A stretch of 64,000 nucleotides of DNA from Vandiemenella viatica (GCA_031002005.1 CM061921.1:130432036-130496035), one strand, 5' to 3'. Shown: positions 33,502 to 46,027, counted from the stretch's first letter. Notes: generated from the letters alone by a model not told the origin. Translations and numbers: made by a program.

Positions 33502-34260
33502 AAGTTATTTGTTATTCTCGAACATTAACCACAAATTCTCTGCTTCATCTGATACAGACCAGTCTGCCAGGCTAACCACATTTCTAATTTCCTTGTTTGG
33601 CTGGATGTTTCCTTGATATGAATCATTTGTTAGTCCTCATAGTGTTAAGTAATGTCCTAATTTATCATAATAAAGCTAAAAAATATAACAGTGCCACTAC
33701 AGTTTTACCTTGGTGATGGTGTGATGACTTTAAAGAAAGATAACAATATACACAAACTGAAGACAACAGAAAGTTGTTTGTCAATATCAATATAAGATGT
33801 TTGTCGTCGACTCATGAAAAAAATTATTTCACAACCATAATTTTGGTGTTGTTATATAAACAATCATTTGTTGTTTGGATCTAAAAATACACTAAAACAA
33901 TATGTTTAATTGCGTTTTTTTTACTCCATGTACTACTTACTCCCACACCGTTCTTATTTCAAACATCGATAAATCGCAATAAACTAGATTCGAAGTTTGG
34001 TGGTTTCCAGTCTCATGCAGGACAGAAATGTTATTGCAACCAATTCCTAATCGGCAGATTACGTACCAAAGGCACCTAATGTAGTACGATAGAGATTTTA
34101 TTTTTAAGATAGGATTTCTTCACCTATTGTATAAGAACATATATACATATTTGGTTAGAATGATGTATGAGAATAACAAATTATCTAAAGAAATGAACGA
34201 AATGGTAGAAAGAAGATGATCTTGAAGAAGATTGCGTGATAAAGTGGTAGGAAGAGAGTT
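33502..34260. other. No recognised feature
   Basis: AT-rich, no ORF above background. It forms the 5' flank of the I-clade LINE insertion. Confidence 0.35.
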
Positions 34261-34516
34261 AAGGGATTTGTCCACAGTGCGTCAACCTGTTTCCTCGCAG
34301 TCTGTAGCGAGCTCTCGGAGCAACAACTTCCTGGTAGTTTACGTTTCCTGGTGAAGTTATAACCGAAGCTAGCTAAACGGTCGCGGTAAACAAGTAGTGT
34401 GTGTGTGGTAGACGTAATAGTTTACCAAGAAATACAATCTACTGTGTTCTAGGTGAAAATAATCGATTGGTAATCGTGCTCATCTAACATACTAGTCCGT
34501 GTGACCGTCACCCACA

Positions 34517-36452
34517 ATGTTCGGTGGGATGTACGGCGAAGGTGGAACTTGTGGCCTTCAGGACCACACATCAGAACTTGAAAACCATAGTGGCACGCCA
34601 ACCGGGTCGGTAATTGCAGCCGCGTTGAACACAGTCAGCAACCAACAAACTGATGAAGCCATTCCAACCGAGACTGTGAATTATCAGTACAGTGTGGTAC
34701 CAGACGATCCCATGCTTGGTAGCCAAAGCATAAGTAACAAGCCTGCTAAACGCCAGGTACCAACAGAAGAAGATGTAAGAAAATCAACCCATGCAGCAGA
34801 GAAAGTCGCACGGCTCTCAGCGATACATTCAGCAGCTCAGCAGCCGATGTCTACTGTCAACACGACACCAACAACGTCAGCAACTCCAGTAGCACCAGTA
34901 GTACCAGCAACAACAGCAACACAAGCGGCAACTGCACCCTCCATTTCCGGCAGCAGTCTACAGGACGCGCAGCAGAATACATCAAGCTACAGGTACGACG
35001 CAAGCGATAACGGCCCATTTATAGTTTTTGTAGAGGGGAAGGAGAAGAACATAGGCCGGTTACATCCAATGGTTATAGGAAAGCTACTACGCGAGCAAGG
35101 TATCCTAAGATCAAATCATCTTTTGAACATCACGAGTTCTGGTCGCAATAGAATAAAAATTGAAACAAACAGTAGTGCGGCGGCAAATAGCCTCGTAACA
35201 TCGGAAGTCTTCGCTAGAAACAATATGGTGGCTTACATCCCAAAGTTCATGGTACACAAACAGGGTGTAATTAGGAACGTGGACATCTCCCTGAGTGACA
35301 TAGAAATACTCTCAGTGATAGAATGTGAGGCCCAAGTAGTAGGTATCCGACGGTTCAATAAAAAAGTTGTAAAACAAGGTAAACAGGAACTTACACCACT
35401 TCCCGTATGTGTATTAACATTTAAATCTCAGCTGCTGCCTAAATTTGTCTATATCCACGGGGTTCGCTGTAATGTTGAGGTTTATATCCCATCAGTTACC
35501 CAGTGTTACAAATGCTTGCGTTTCGGTCATGGGAGCAATCAGTGCCGAAGCCAAACGCGTTGTGGTTTTTGTGCATCCGATCATAGCATTGAGTCATGTC
35601 CTAAAACGTCCCAACCTAAGTGTGCTCTGTGCTCTGGCCAACACTTAGCCACAGATCGACTGTGTCCCGTATATCAGAAGACGAGAGCCATAAAGCAATA
35701 TATGGCGTTGAATAATGTCAGCTATAGCGAGGCCACAGCTATACATGAGAATAGACCCTACGCTCAAGCTGCAGCCAACATCAACTTGCAGTACAATAGT
35801 CCAACTGAATTTCCGCCTCTGCCGGTCATGCACTCTTTTCCTGTCAACAACTACCAACAACCAACCTACCAGCTAGCCTCATTTGATAATAGGCCATACA
35901 CAAGGGCGGCAGCAACCCCTCCACAGATTGTCTCCCAATCTCCGGTACTGTCCTAGAAAACAGACCATGTCGCTGTTCCCCATGAGGACAACCCCGCAGA
36001 ATAATCAGTCCAAGCCACTGCATGGGACAAACCCAGTCCCACTCAGACGAGACAACATGGTACCTCCGGGAATTAATTCAAAAGTCGTCCGACCTCAACA
36101 GATCACGACACATAGCAATACAAATAACTGGAAAGATTACCAGCAATATCACATTCCTAGCCAAAGACCAACGGTGCCCTTACAGAGTAATTTAACCAGC
36201 ACCGTCAATAACATGGAGGATCCTCCAGCCACATCAGACAGGCATCGCTTAGTAGAAATAATGCTTAATTTCATTACCATGCTGCTACAGCAGATACAAT
36301 CTGGAGGAGGGACACTCCCAATCGACGCAATAAGGGATAATATTAGTAGGATTATAGAATCCACAAGCAACCTGCACGGTACAGAGGAAGAAAGAGTGTT
36401 AACCTCTCAGGATAATGGAGAAGATTTTGCAGTGGAACGCACGGTCTATTAG
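34517..36452 (+). pseudogene. I-clade LINE ORF1 (gag-like RNA-binding protein), one frameshift
   Basis: It starts at ATG 34517. The N-terminus is low-complexity Thr/Ala/Pro-rich (about residues 110-150). A conserved middle follows (FIVFVEGKEKNIGRLHPM; NRIKIETNSSAAANSL; KQGVIRNVDISLSD). Three zinc knuckles come next: CYKCLRFGHGSNQC, CGFCASDHSIESC, CALCSGQHLATDRLC. The first frame stops at 35956. The next frame stays open to 36452 and encodes a helix-like RLVEIMLNFITMLLQQIQSG, whose counterpart (TIVEKVFSIITQIINGIQGS) is seen in the second I-clade LINE at about 54740-54840. So the real ORF1 probably spans both frames, with an indel near 35945, and its end overlaps the ORF2 start by 38 bp. Its role is to bind element RNA. 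Confidence 0.85.
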
Positions 36453-39400
36453 GTCCAACAAGGAAAGCCTTATGCAGTTTTTGCAAGAAAATGCTATCCC
36501 CATCTGCACTGTGACGGAAACATGGCTAAAACCCGAGGAGAGATTCACATTTCCAGGCTATAATATTATTCGCCACGACCGAGAGGACGGGTTCGGTGGC
36601 GTAGCCATCCTAGTACATTCCAATAGACACTTCACCAAAGTCTCATTGGATTTACGAGGAATCAATATAGAATGTTGTGCAATTGAAACCTCTTTCAGAG
36701 GCCAGCGTTGTACAGTTCTGGTCATGTACAAGTCTCCTGGTATACCGCTATCCAAAGAAGATCTTCAATACATTTTCAGACAGATTAATAATCCGTTAAT
36801 TGTCACCGGAGATCTAAACGCCCACCACCCAATATGGGGCTGCTCTACAGAAGATAGACTGGGTAGGGATATAGTACAATTAATGGAAGACAGTAATTTA
36901 ATACTACTTAATGACGGGTCACCAACAAGAATCAGCAGACCAACAGAATCTCCTTCCGCTGTGGATATCACCCTTGCGTCACCAAACATCGCCTTGGGCA
37001 CAGACTGGTCTGTAATTCAACATCCCCTTGGCTCAGACCACTTGCCACTATTGCTGTCCTTCCCAAACTCAAAACAACAGCAATCGATGAGATATCCAAA
37101 CTATAAATGGAATATAAGAAAAGCAAACTGGCAGCGGTATAGAGAAGCAGCAACACAAGAATTTGCAGATTTTGAAATGAGCGGTGATGTAGAGAGGGAC
37201 TATCACAACTTTGTAGAAAAAATTGAAAACGCGGCTTCTTTCGCCATTCCAGTTACGCGCCCCTTCACTACACGGAAACATACAAACACCGTGTGGTGGG
37301 ATGAAGATTGTCAGCAGATGTTGGAAGAAAGAAAGAAGCATTACGCAAATATCGGAGGTCGGCAACAGATAGTAACTTCCTCGCCCTAAATAAGATCCAA
37401 GCAAAAGCCAAACGTCTTTTCAAAGAAAAAAAGAGAATGGCCTGGAAAGAATTATGCTCCACTCTAAATAAAGACATGCCCCTAAGAAGACTATGGGAGA
37501 AAATTAGAACATTTAAAAGATCTCAGCAGACATCCGAACCCGAGGTAGAACCAACGGAAGCCGTTCTGGAAGAAATCCTAATGTCGTTAGCGCCTCCATG
37601 GGTGGAGCGGTCTGTTTCACCATGGGACAACAACGATAACAGCCACTGCAAATTTCTAATGCAACCATTCGTCGTTGAAGAACTTAACCGGGCATTATCT
37701 GGAGGTAAAGGAACAGCCCCTGGTCCAGATAACATTGCCTATCCAATGCTTGGCAATCTCCCTCTCACTCCCAAACTGTTGCTCTTAGAGATACTTAATC
37801 AAGTCTGGTTAAAGAGCATAGAAATAACAGAAATGAAGACAGCAAGAATAGTTGCCGTAAAGAAACAATCCTTGAGTCCCGACAAACCAACATCCTATAG
37901 ACCAATCACATTACTATCGTGTGTGTACAAATGTCTAGAAAAACTGATTAAATCACGGCTTGAATGGTGGTTTTGAAAATCACTCGCTCCTACCACGTCT
38001 TCAGTTGGGGTTCAGGAAAGGCACAGGAACTACAGAAACACTCGCCCACTTGCTGGTTGACACTCAGCTATCTCTTAGTAGAAACAAATACATGGTTGCG
38101 GTGTTCATGGACTTAAAAAACGCGTATGACAACGTAGTATTGCCGATACTAGTGAGAAGATGATAAAAATCGGGGTTCCCCGAAGATTCGTGACGCAAAT
38201 TGTACACACTGCTGCGGAATAGGTGGCTAATTGTAAAGAAAAATGGAAAAATTTTGGGCCCTCGATGTGTCAATAAAGGTCTACCCCAAGGTTCGATCCT
38301 GGCCCCGTTTCTGTTCAATATTTACACGGCTGACTTGCATCTGATAACCCAAGGAGAAGCTACACTATTACAGTATGCAGACGACCTTTGCATTTATACC
38401 GAAGCAGACTCAATCGAGGAGTGTATAAGAAGGTTAAGCAGGACACTACAAAGACTACAAAGCTGGCTTTTGTACAACGGTATGGAGATATCCACTCACA
38501 AAACAGCCGCCTGCATCTTTACTAGACACAGAATACCTACCATGACGAGCATACAAATAGGCCCATATACTTGCCCAGTTAAGCCCCACGTCAAGTACCT
38601 TGGCTTAATTATTGACAATAAATTGAAATGGTCGGCCCATATAAGGAACATACTTACCAAATGTGAAGCATCATACAATGTAATACGAGCCACAACAGGA
38701 GTATGGTGGGGCACCGAACCCCCAGTTGCAATACACCTCTACAGGGCGCTCGTACGACCCATCCTAGACTACGGGTGTATCTTTTTTGGATCGGCGTCAG
38801 ACAACACGCTAGCCAAACTCAATAGACTACAATATAAAATTCTGCGTTCCTGTCTTGGGGCCATGGGTTCGACTCCTACTAACTCTTTGCTGGTAGAAGC
38901 TAAGGAGCCGCCATTGCACCTTAGAAGGCAATACCTCGCAACGAAAGCACTTCTGAAGTGGTCGCAATTCCTAGAAAGCGAATTGACTGAGAAAATCTCT
39001 CAGCTGATGCTGCACTGCGTCACTAGCAGATACTGGTTCAACAGGACGATGCCATGCATAGTAGCAGCCTATATCGACGTACAACCACTACAGAAGCAAA
39101 TCACTAAGTCATGGCATATAGGATGTTACACCACAAACTATAATAATCTTATAAAAGAATTAAACATACAGTTAGACCTCTGCCAACAACGAAACTCACA
39201 TGCTATCACTACAACATTGGCACAGCTCAGAGTGCAGTGGGGAGAACCTTTAACATATTACACTGATGGATCTAAGTTCGCAGACGCGGTAGGATGTGCA
39301 TTCGTTGAAACATTCACAAACAGGTGCGGGAAATACAAGCTACCTCAGTCCGCAAGCATACTGACAGCGGAACTAACGGCGATCTTAGAAGCCTTACGGA

Positions 39401-39997
39401 ATGCCAGCCACTCCGAACGTAAACCAGTTGTTATCCTCTCCGACTCAATGTCGGCAATGCAGCTCCTACAGCACCACACAACTACCACCCATCCAAATCC
39501 TGTGGCCCTTGAAATTATAAACTGGATATCCATACTAGAGAAAAGGGGCCAGCCAGTCACCATGGCGTGGATTAAAGCACATTGTGGGGTAGTGGGAAAC
39601 GAAACAGCAGATGCGCTTGCCAAGGAAGCAGCCTATAATGGTGAGGTGAAACACCTTGATGTTCCCTACTCCGATCACTTTAGTTATTTCAAAAACAAAA
39701 CTGACGACTGTTTGGGAGGTAGACTGGAAGACAGAAGCGCAGACAAAAGGTAGATTTTACAAATCCGTACAACAATATATTCCTACCAAACCGTGGTTGA
39801 AAAATAGCAAATTTCCCAAAAAATTAATTACAACGATCTTCCGCCTGAGAACAAATCACGGGCGCTGGCGTCAACACCTCCATCGCCTGAACCTAGTTGA
39901 TAACCCGACCTGTGACTGTGACAGCAATCAAGATGAAACCCCAGATCACATATTTTTGGCTGCTGCAAATATACTGTGGCTAGCGACACCCTCATAA
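36415..39997 (+). pseudogene. I-clade LINE ORF2: endonuclease, RT, RNase H (several frameshifts)
   Basis: Starts at ATG 36415 (MEKILQWNARSIRSNKESL). Endonuclease motifs: TETWLKPEE, GDLNAHHPIWGC, GSDHLPLLLSF. RT motifs: GPDNIAYPML, YRPITLLS, FRKGTGTTETL, FMDLKNAYDNV, GLPQGSILAPFLFN, and the catalytic LLQYADDLCIY at about 38368. RNase H: YYTDGSKFADAVG, LTAELTAILEAL, LSDSMSAMQLL and IKAHCGVVGNETADALA (Asp, Glu, Asp and His/Asp positions present). The C-terminal region has RLRTNHGRW and CDCDSNQDETPDHIF. Frames change near 37338, 37968, 38150-38200 and 39690, mostly at homopolymers. Motif residues are intact, so it is either a young broken copy or a low-accuracy assembly. Confidence 0.9.
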
Positions 39998-40582
39998 GTG
40001 CCTTGGTAAGGGAGGGACAGCAATTGCCTACATCAACACCAACCCTACTAGCCTCAAATAACATAAAAGTATACCGCTTTTGTACAACTTTGTCGCCAGT
40101 AACAACATAACGGTCTAACAAAACTCAACTATGGTAAAAGACGGAAATACCCATATTCCATCAAAACCTGATGATCAAGTCAATTCGTTCCTACACATGT
40201 AAATGTTGGTTCACAAGTAAATACCGAACCTAAATATGCATATAATTAAACATGTAAATAATTAAATGGTTAAATACGTAAAGGTGTAAATAGTTAAATG
40301 TAGAAATACAAATGTATGTGACATGGGTGTATGTATACCTAAATATGTATATACTGAAATATGCAAATATTTAAATATATTGATAGGTAAATATGCAAAT
40401 ATAAACGTATGTGACAAGATTGTATGACTAATCCAAATGTATATAGCTAAATAGGCAAATTGTAAAATATGTATATAGATAAAGATGAAAATACCCAAAT
40501 GTAAACAAAATGTACGCAGCTTGGCTGCATGGCTACTTGCCAAATGCCATAAATAAATAAAATAAAAAAAAAGGGATTTGTC

Positions 40583-41281
40583 AGACAGTCGCAAGCGGTT
40601 ATACCCAAACCTACAAAGTGTAACAGTTCTGTTTACCCCGACACAGAGATTATATAATGCAGGCAACTGGCTGGGAATATTTATAGATAATCCGTTGAAC
40701 TTCTTTGTCGCCTCTGAAGCAGATAAGGAAGGTCATAGTGAGATATGGTGTGACAAGTTTCTTTTTTTGTTTCATTTAGCGTCACGACTTACACGTTTCT
40801 TACCGCTATATTGCACGATATTCGTAGATTCTTTGACTTCGTAGCTCTCTGTGCTCCGAATAACGTCTAAATCAGTATTGAAATTCCATACCAATACATT
40901 TCCACACTAATCTCTCCTCATTGGCTGTATCAAGAACGAGTTGCAAATGAGTTCTTTAGCACCTCACACTATTCTGATAAGAGATACTTAATCTGTAAAA
41001 ACAAACTGCAGGGATGACTCTACAGCGCTAAGGAATTTCTATGGTACGTGTTGGCAATGCTCAGGCACCTTGCGGTAATTATATTTGTCTTGTCATTATG
41101 GATGTTGTCATCTTGAAGGAACCCTATTCGACTGTCAACCAACCATCTGAATGCGGAATATCACACCATAAAACTGCATTTGTGGGAGTATTCATCTTAC
41201 ATCCGCCTTGATGACCGACGTGAATTAATGCGAATATGGCACTCGAAAGTAGGTCGGCTGCTTCTTCTTCTATAATTCAGG
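40583..41281. other. No recognised feature
   Basis: Flank between the I-clade LINE and the large hAT element. Short ORFs only. Confidence 0.35.
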
Positions 41282-42265
41282 GCTTGACCCAGTGGCGTAG
41301 CGAGGGGGGGCAAGGGGGGGCATCATGCCCCGGGCGCTACTCACAAAGGGGCGCCCAATGGTCCGCAAAACAAAAAATTGCTCGATAATTTTTATTAATA
41401 TTAAATGTTATATGTTATAAGTTTAATGTTGGCATAAATTATAGTGTACATTTCACTGTGTTACTAACTTTCAAGTTCCAGACATTCTTGGTAAGTAATA
41501 AAACAAATAAGATTACTTACTACATCTACTCAACGATTCTATTATTCAGTGAATAGGGTATGAAAAAATTTGTCAACAGTGTTCGATAAAACAATTGAGG
41601 AACTAGACAATATTCAATTTTTATTACTATTTATAGTAATAAAAATTAAGAATTCTTAATTTACCGTAAATATGGCTTATCTGGGGGACAACCTAAAACC
41701 AGCAACTTTTTTTTTACACTTGTCAAAACTATCACATTAATAAGCATTGGATTTTGACGTCTCTTGAAGCCAATTTTAAAAACCTACCTTAGTTTAATTT
41801 TAAATTTAACTAAAAAAAGATAGTTTACCAACTCTATAGAAAATTTAGATAAAACTACAAAAACTCAGCTCTTTCCTTTGCAGTGTACCGTCTTTCCAAG
41901 TATAGTTTACAGTTAAGCTGAGCTTATCTAAATTTGGCTTTACAATAGATTGTAATGAATATAAAACCTTAGTTTCAAGTTTTGGATGGTTGCAAATTGG
42001 TTTTGTACTTACTTGTAGTCCATCAGACATGTTCAGAACGGATTTCGTTCTCCTTCATATATGCTAAAGAGTACACAGCATATATGTCTGTGGTATAGTC
42101 GTTTCTCAAAATGCGCCCTAGTTTTTGAGCTATTTATCTTCAGAAATTATCAAGCTTGACTTCTTTTATTTTGTTTAAACTTCATCTACATACTATTATT
42201 GCACAAAATAATATTTAAAACAAATGATATTACCTATAATTCAGCATCTTTTTCCTGAAAATCTT

Positions 42266-42390
42266 ATCGTAATGAATTCGCGGGTCTACCGACGGATTGT
42301 CTTTTCACAACACAAACCGGCCACACACCCTTGAAAACTTCATTGCAATCATGCACCAGGAAAGTCTCCATCCTTACATTATTTTTCACT
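42266..42390 (+). mobile_element. Fragment of the 22205-type fold-back family
   Basis: It shares cttttcacaacacaa, a ggccacacac-like segment and acttcattgcaatc with the right arm of 22205-22467, then ccaggaaagtctcc, found inverted at the left flank of that element. A single arm only. Confidence 0.55.
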
Positions 42391-42912
42391 TTTTGTTAAT
42401 AAGTTTATTAATAGGTGCGTTTTCAGTTGAAATAATTACTATAACTTTATTTATTTCATCTTCGTCGTTTCTTTACTTATTTATTAACAAGAGGTATTTT
42501 AACTGAAATACGTAGCATTGGTGAGATAGTTTTTTCTTTCTTTCTTCTAACTCGATTTTTTCCAACAACGGTTGCGTGTAAACGGTTGAAATAAAATAAT
42601 AGTAGGCCTATACTGCCAAGAAATGAAATTGAAGGACAAGTGACAAATGCTTATAAAAATTGCGTAATTGTTGTGTCAGTTTCCAGATTACTAGCAGATT
42701 CGCCTCCTGACTTAATTTCATTGGGTACGGGCGAGGCATATTACGAAGCCATTGTTGATATATTGGCCGAAATTGTTGTATCCGTTATAAGAATTGTGAT
42801 TTGTCTTAAATTTTATTTCGCGCAATAAAAGTGTGTAAATGAAGTTTTTTTTTTTTTAAATACAAAAATCAAGCTTGTCAATTCCTGACTATAAAAATAA
42901 GTAAAAATATTT

Positions 42913-42974
42913 GACTCTGCGGGGATTTAAACTTGGGTCAGAAAATTATAAATCCGTCACGCTACCGCCTAGAC
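42913..42974 (-). repeat. tRNA-like module interrupted by a hAT insertion
   Basis: On the minus strand: ggcgccgtggtctgggc (45655-45671), then the insertion, then gtctaggcggtagcgtgacg and cccaagtttaaatcccc. These resemble RNA polymerase III A and B boxes. The hAT target duplication (gcctagac / gcccagac) falls in the A-box-like part. The cloverleaf is incomplete, so it is not a functional tRNA gene. Confidence 0.5.
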
Positions 42975-43451
42975 CAGTGGTTCGCAACCGGTGTGCTGCT
43001 ACAGGGTGAAAAGTGTGCCGCGAAATTTTAGGCATGGTAAGGAATTAACTGTCAAGTTTTTTATTAATTATATTTTAATTTCTTGTGCCGCGAATTGTTA
43101 CGTATTGTCATATTATAAGAAATTAAATGTTATTTAATTACTCACAGTTGCTGTTAGTTTTGTTTAGTCGTTTTTGAAATAATATTATTCCTCGCCACTG
43201 CTGCTGCGTTTTGAGGTTCTGTTATATTTACCGCATGTTCTGTGTATGTGCTATTCCCTCAGTCAAAAGTGATAGGATTAACAGAAGCTTTTGTTATTTT
43301 ATTAACTTGTCGGTGCTGGTGCTTCTCCAACAATACTACCTTGTTCCTGTACGATAGCATCCACACATTGTTAGACATCACTGTAAAAACAATCGCCACC
43401 GTATATGTGACTTCTCTGAAGTGTATAAATCCCGCTTCTTTCAGTTACTTC

Positions 43452-43633
43452 CAGGGCCGGCGCTAGGAATTTCGGGCCCGGGGTAAAATGGGCGACATTT
43501 TTTTTTAGATCTACAATCCCGGGCTACAATGGACAGATGACGTGAGGGCCCCTACAGTCGGTGATCGGGGCCCCCCCAACAGCCTAGGGGCCAGGGTACT
43601 TTTGACCTGCTTACCCCCCTAACGCCGGCCCTG
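43452..43633. mobile_element. Small hAT-like MITE (CAGGGCCGGCG ends)
   Basis: TIRs cagggccggcgctagg and, reversed, cagggccggcgttagg. The flanks gttacttc and gtttacttc look like an 8-bp duplication with one extra T. A partial second copy lies at 20160-20290. No coding. Confidence 0.75.
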
Positions 43634-43739
43634 GTTTACTTCAGTTCCATCATAGCTGTGCTCTGAAGTGGTCCGATAACTGTGTTAGTAGTTAGTTTTG
43701 ATATTTTCTATTACGATTAGCATACTATTTTATTTCTTC

Positions 43740-45520
43740 AAGATTGACAAATTCCTTGAACGGAGTGTTCCGTCTATGAGTGCAACTGGTGAAAGCGTTG
43801 AGCCAGAAAGAAAGAAACAAAAGATGATGCAGCGGAAATATAGAGTTCTTTTTTGTGTGTGGTGAAAAAACGTACTCAATTACCGAATGTATCGTTTGTA
43901 GTGAAAAACCTCAGTAACGCTGCTATGGTTCCCAGTAAATTGAAACGAAATTTGCCAACGAAACATTCTTTTCTTTCAAGCAAAGATGTCAATTATTTTC
44001 GTCGGTTGTTGGAAAATAAGAGAAAACAAAGAACGATGATGACCGCTATAGTATGTGTTTCGGAAAAAGTACAGTAAACCAGTTATAAGGCAGCCGAACT
44101 TATCGCAAAAGGCCAAGAAACCACATACAATAGGTGAAACACCGTTAAAGCCTGTTTCTAATGAGATGGTGAGAATAGTTCTGGGTTTAGAATCTGCTAG
44201 TGAAATTTCAAAAATTCCTCTTTCTGCTGACACAATCAGTCGCCGAGTTATTAATATGTCTAGTGATATTCAAGTCATTATGAAACAAAAAATCAACAAC
44301 AGTCAGAAGTTCTCACTTCAGATCGACGAGTCACACATATTAGCCGCTACGCACATCTTCTGGCTTACTTCGCTACGTTGATGGAGATGTAGTTGTACTT
44401 TCTTCTTTTGCAAAGAACTTCCAGAACAAACTGTCGGTGAAGAAGTATTTCGTTTGACTTATGAATTTTTCTCCTTAATGAATTAACATGGAAGGATTGC
44501 GTTAGTGTTTGTACAAACGGAGCGGCTACTATGACAGGCCCAGTGAAAGGATTTGCAGCTAAAGTACGCGAAATCCCAACGTAGATGCGATCATTGTCTC
44601 ATTCACCGCGAAGCCATTGTTGCTTTGTCTCTGCACCTTCTCTGAAAGATGTGCTGGACGAAGTAGTAAAAGTCGTGAATTTCATAAAATCGCGACCTTT
44701 CTTAGTTTTATGTCAGGAAATGTTTTCAGAACAGACTACACTCCTGCTACATACAGAATTTCACTGGCTGTCACGAGGAAAGTTGTTAACGCTAATATTT
44801 GAACTTAGAGAAGAGGTGCAGGCATTTTTGACTGTTGAAAGACATAAGTACGCGATTTATTCGCAGATGGCGAATGGGTACGTAAGTTGGATATCTTACC
44901 GACTTTTCGTACACTGAATGGGCTGAACATCAAAATGCAAGGTAGGAACGAAAATATTCTTATTAATATGGATAAGATTAAATGATTTGAGAATAAGATG
45001 GATTTGTGGTTACAGAGGATTGAAAATGGGTCGTGTGAGATGTTCCCGACTGTATGATCACTTTATGACGGTAATAAAACGGTGATGGACTTAATTAAAG
45101 AACATTTAGAAGTCCCCCAGCAGAGATTCAAAAAGTACTTTGGATAAAGTGTGAAGATTTCGACTGGGTTCGTGAACCATTCGTTGCAAATTCGGAACAT
45201 CTTTCAATTAATATTCAAGAGGAATTTACAGATTTAAAAGCTAGCAGAACTTTGAAATTAAAACTTCTCGATGTTTCTTTAGATATATTTTGACCTAACA
45301 ATAAGGAGTGAATATCCATCTATCTGCTACACGGCTGTTACTGTGTTATTGCTATTTACAACTGCATATTTACGTGAATTGGGCTTCTAAATGTTTACTG
45401 AGATTAAAACATCCAAGAAGGAAGGACTCAAATCCGTCGATGAAGAAATGTCAATGATTTCTCCAAGGATCAGCCACCTGTGTGCAGTTAAGCAGGCAAA
45501 AGGGTCACATTGAACGTTTG
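43740..45520 (+). pseudogene. ZBED5/FAM200-like hAT transposase, broken
   Basis: The start region reads KIDKFLERSVPSMSATG. A C-containing finger region is degraded (43853-44050). Next come ADTISRRVINMSSDIQ and KFSLQIDES (44055-44381), a family catalytic-core landmark (LQxDES). DEVVKVVNFIKSR and LLLHTEFHWLSRG (44585-44917) correspond to the known VVKIVNFIKSRALN...LLLHTEVRWLSRG of ZBED5-type proteins. The C-terminus near 45400-45510 reads TEIKTSKKEGLKSVDEEMS in part. Stops and shifts are frequent. Confidence 0.8.
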
Positions 45521-46027
45521 TGTATCATTATTTACTTTAATAGTAAAATAAAACTTGCCTGGTTATTAATTTATACAACCGCTGTATTTAGCTATCATTT
45601 CGTGTGTTGAGAATCAATTTTTTTTCCGAGTAGGTAAAGGTTGCGGACCACTGGCCCAGACCACGGCGCCCATTTGAAAACTTGGCACAATAATTTTACT
45701 ATATAGACAACATTTAGAATTTTTTGTTTCTTTGCATGCAAATATATCAAAAACTAGCGCGCATTTTAAGAAACGACTAAACCACAGACTTATATGCTGT
45801 GTAACCTTCGACATATATGAAGGAGGTCGAAATCCGTTCTGAACATGTCTGATGGTCTCCAAATTAGATTTAAAACCTATAGATTTATAAACACAAGTAT
45901 TTTTTCACCTTCCTGTTGTCTTCTGAAATAAGCTGCATTCTGTTCTCTTTTTATATTTTATTCACTGATGTGTTATTTAACAGTAATATCTTAATTAATT
46001 TAATAAAAATTATTTTTTATTTAGACC

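Larger units (their letters stand above)
34273..40570 (+). mobile_element. Near full-length I-clade LINE with target duplications
   Basis: Start cacagtgcgtcaacctg, 244-bp 5' UTR, ORF1, ORF2 with endonuclease, RT and RNase H, about 570-bp 3' UTR and a TAAATAAATAAA tail. A direct repeat aagggatttgtc lies at 34261-34272 and 40571-40582 (the first bases of the right copy merge with the A tail). The RNase H domain and gag-like CCHC ORF1 place it in the I group. The 3' UTR (40190-40510) is built of degenerate aaatatgYaaata units and holds a repeated gtatgtgacaWg block. Confidence 0.93.
42975..45653 (+). mobile_element. hAT element of the ZBED5/FAM200 type
   Basis: TIRs cagtggttcgcaacc and, reversed, cagtggtccgcaacc. 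The flanking 8-bp duplication is gcctagac / gcccagac (7 of 8) at 42967-42974 and 45654-45661. It carries a broken transposase and an inserted MITE (43452-43633). Confidence 0.85.
42020..45855. mobile_element. Inverted-repeat element with ~116-bp arms
   Basis: The left arm 42020-42135 (ccatcagacatgttcagaac, then ggatttcg; gtcgtttctcaaaatgcgcc) and right arm 45740-45855 are inverted copies with about 85-90% identity by eye. A tRNA-like module (42913-42974 plus 45662-45671, minus strand) lies next to the right arm and is split by a hAT insertion. Outside the arms both flanks read ATGTCTGATGGNCTNCAA outwards, so the repeat may extend further. Superfamily unknown. Confidence 0.6.

Noticed and set aside
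41845..42030. 61-codon minus-strand ORF (MSDGLQVSTK...)
   Set aside because: It spans the boundary of an inverted-repeat arm and has a donor-like caagtaagta early on; not supportable as a gene, though a short first exon of an element protein cannot be excluded.
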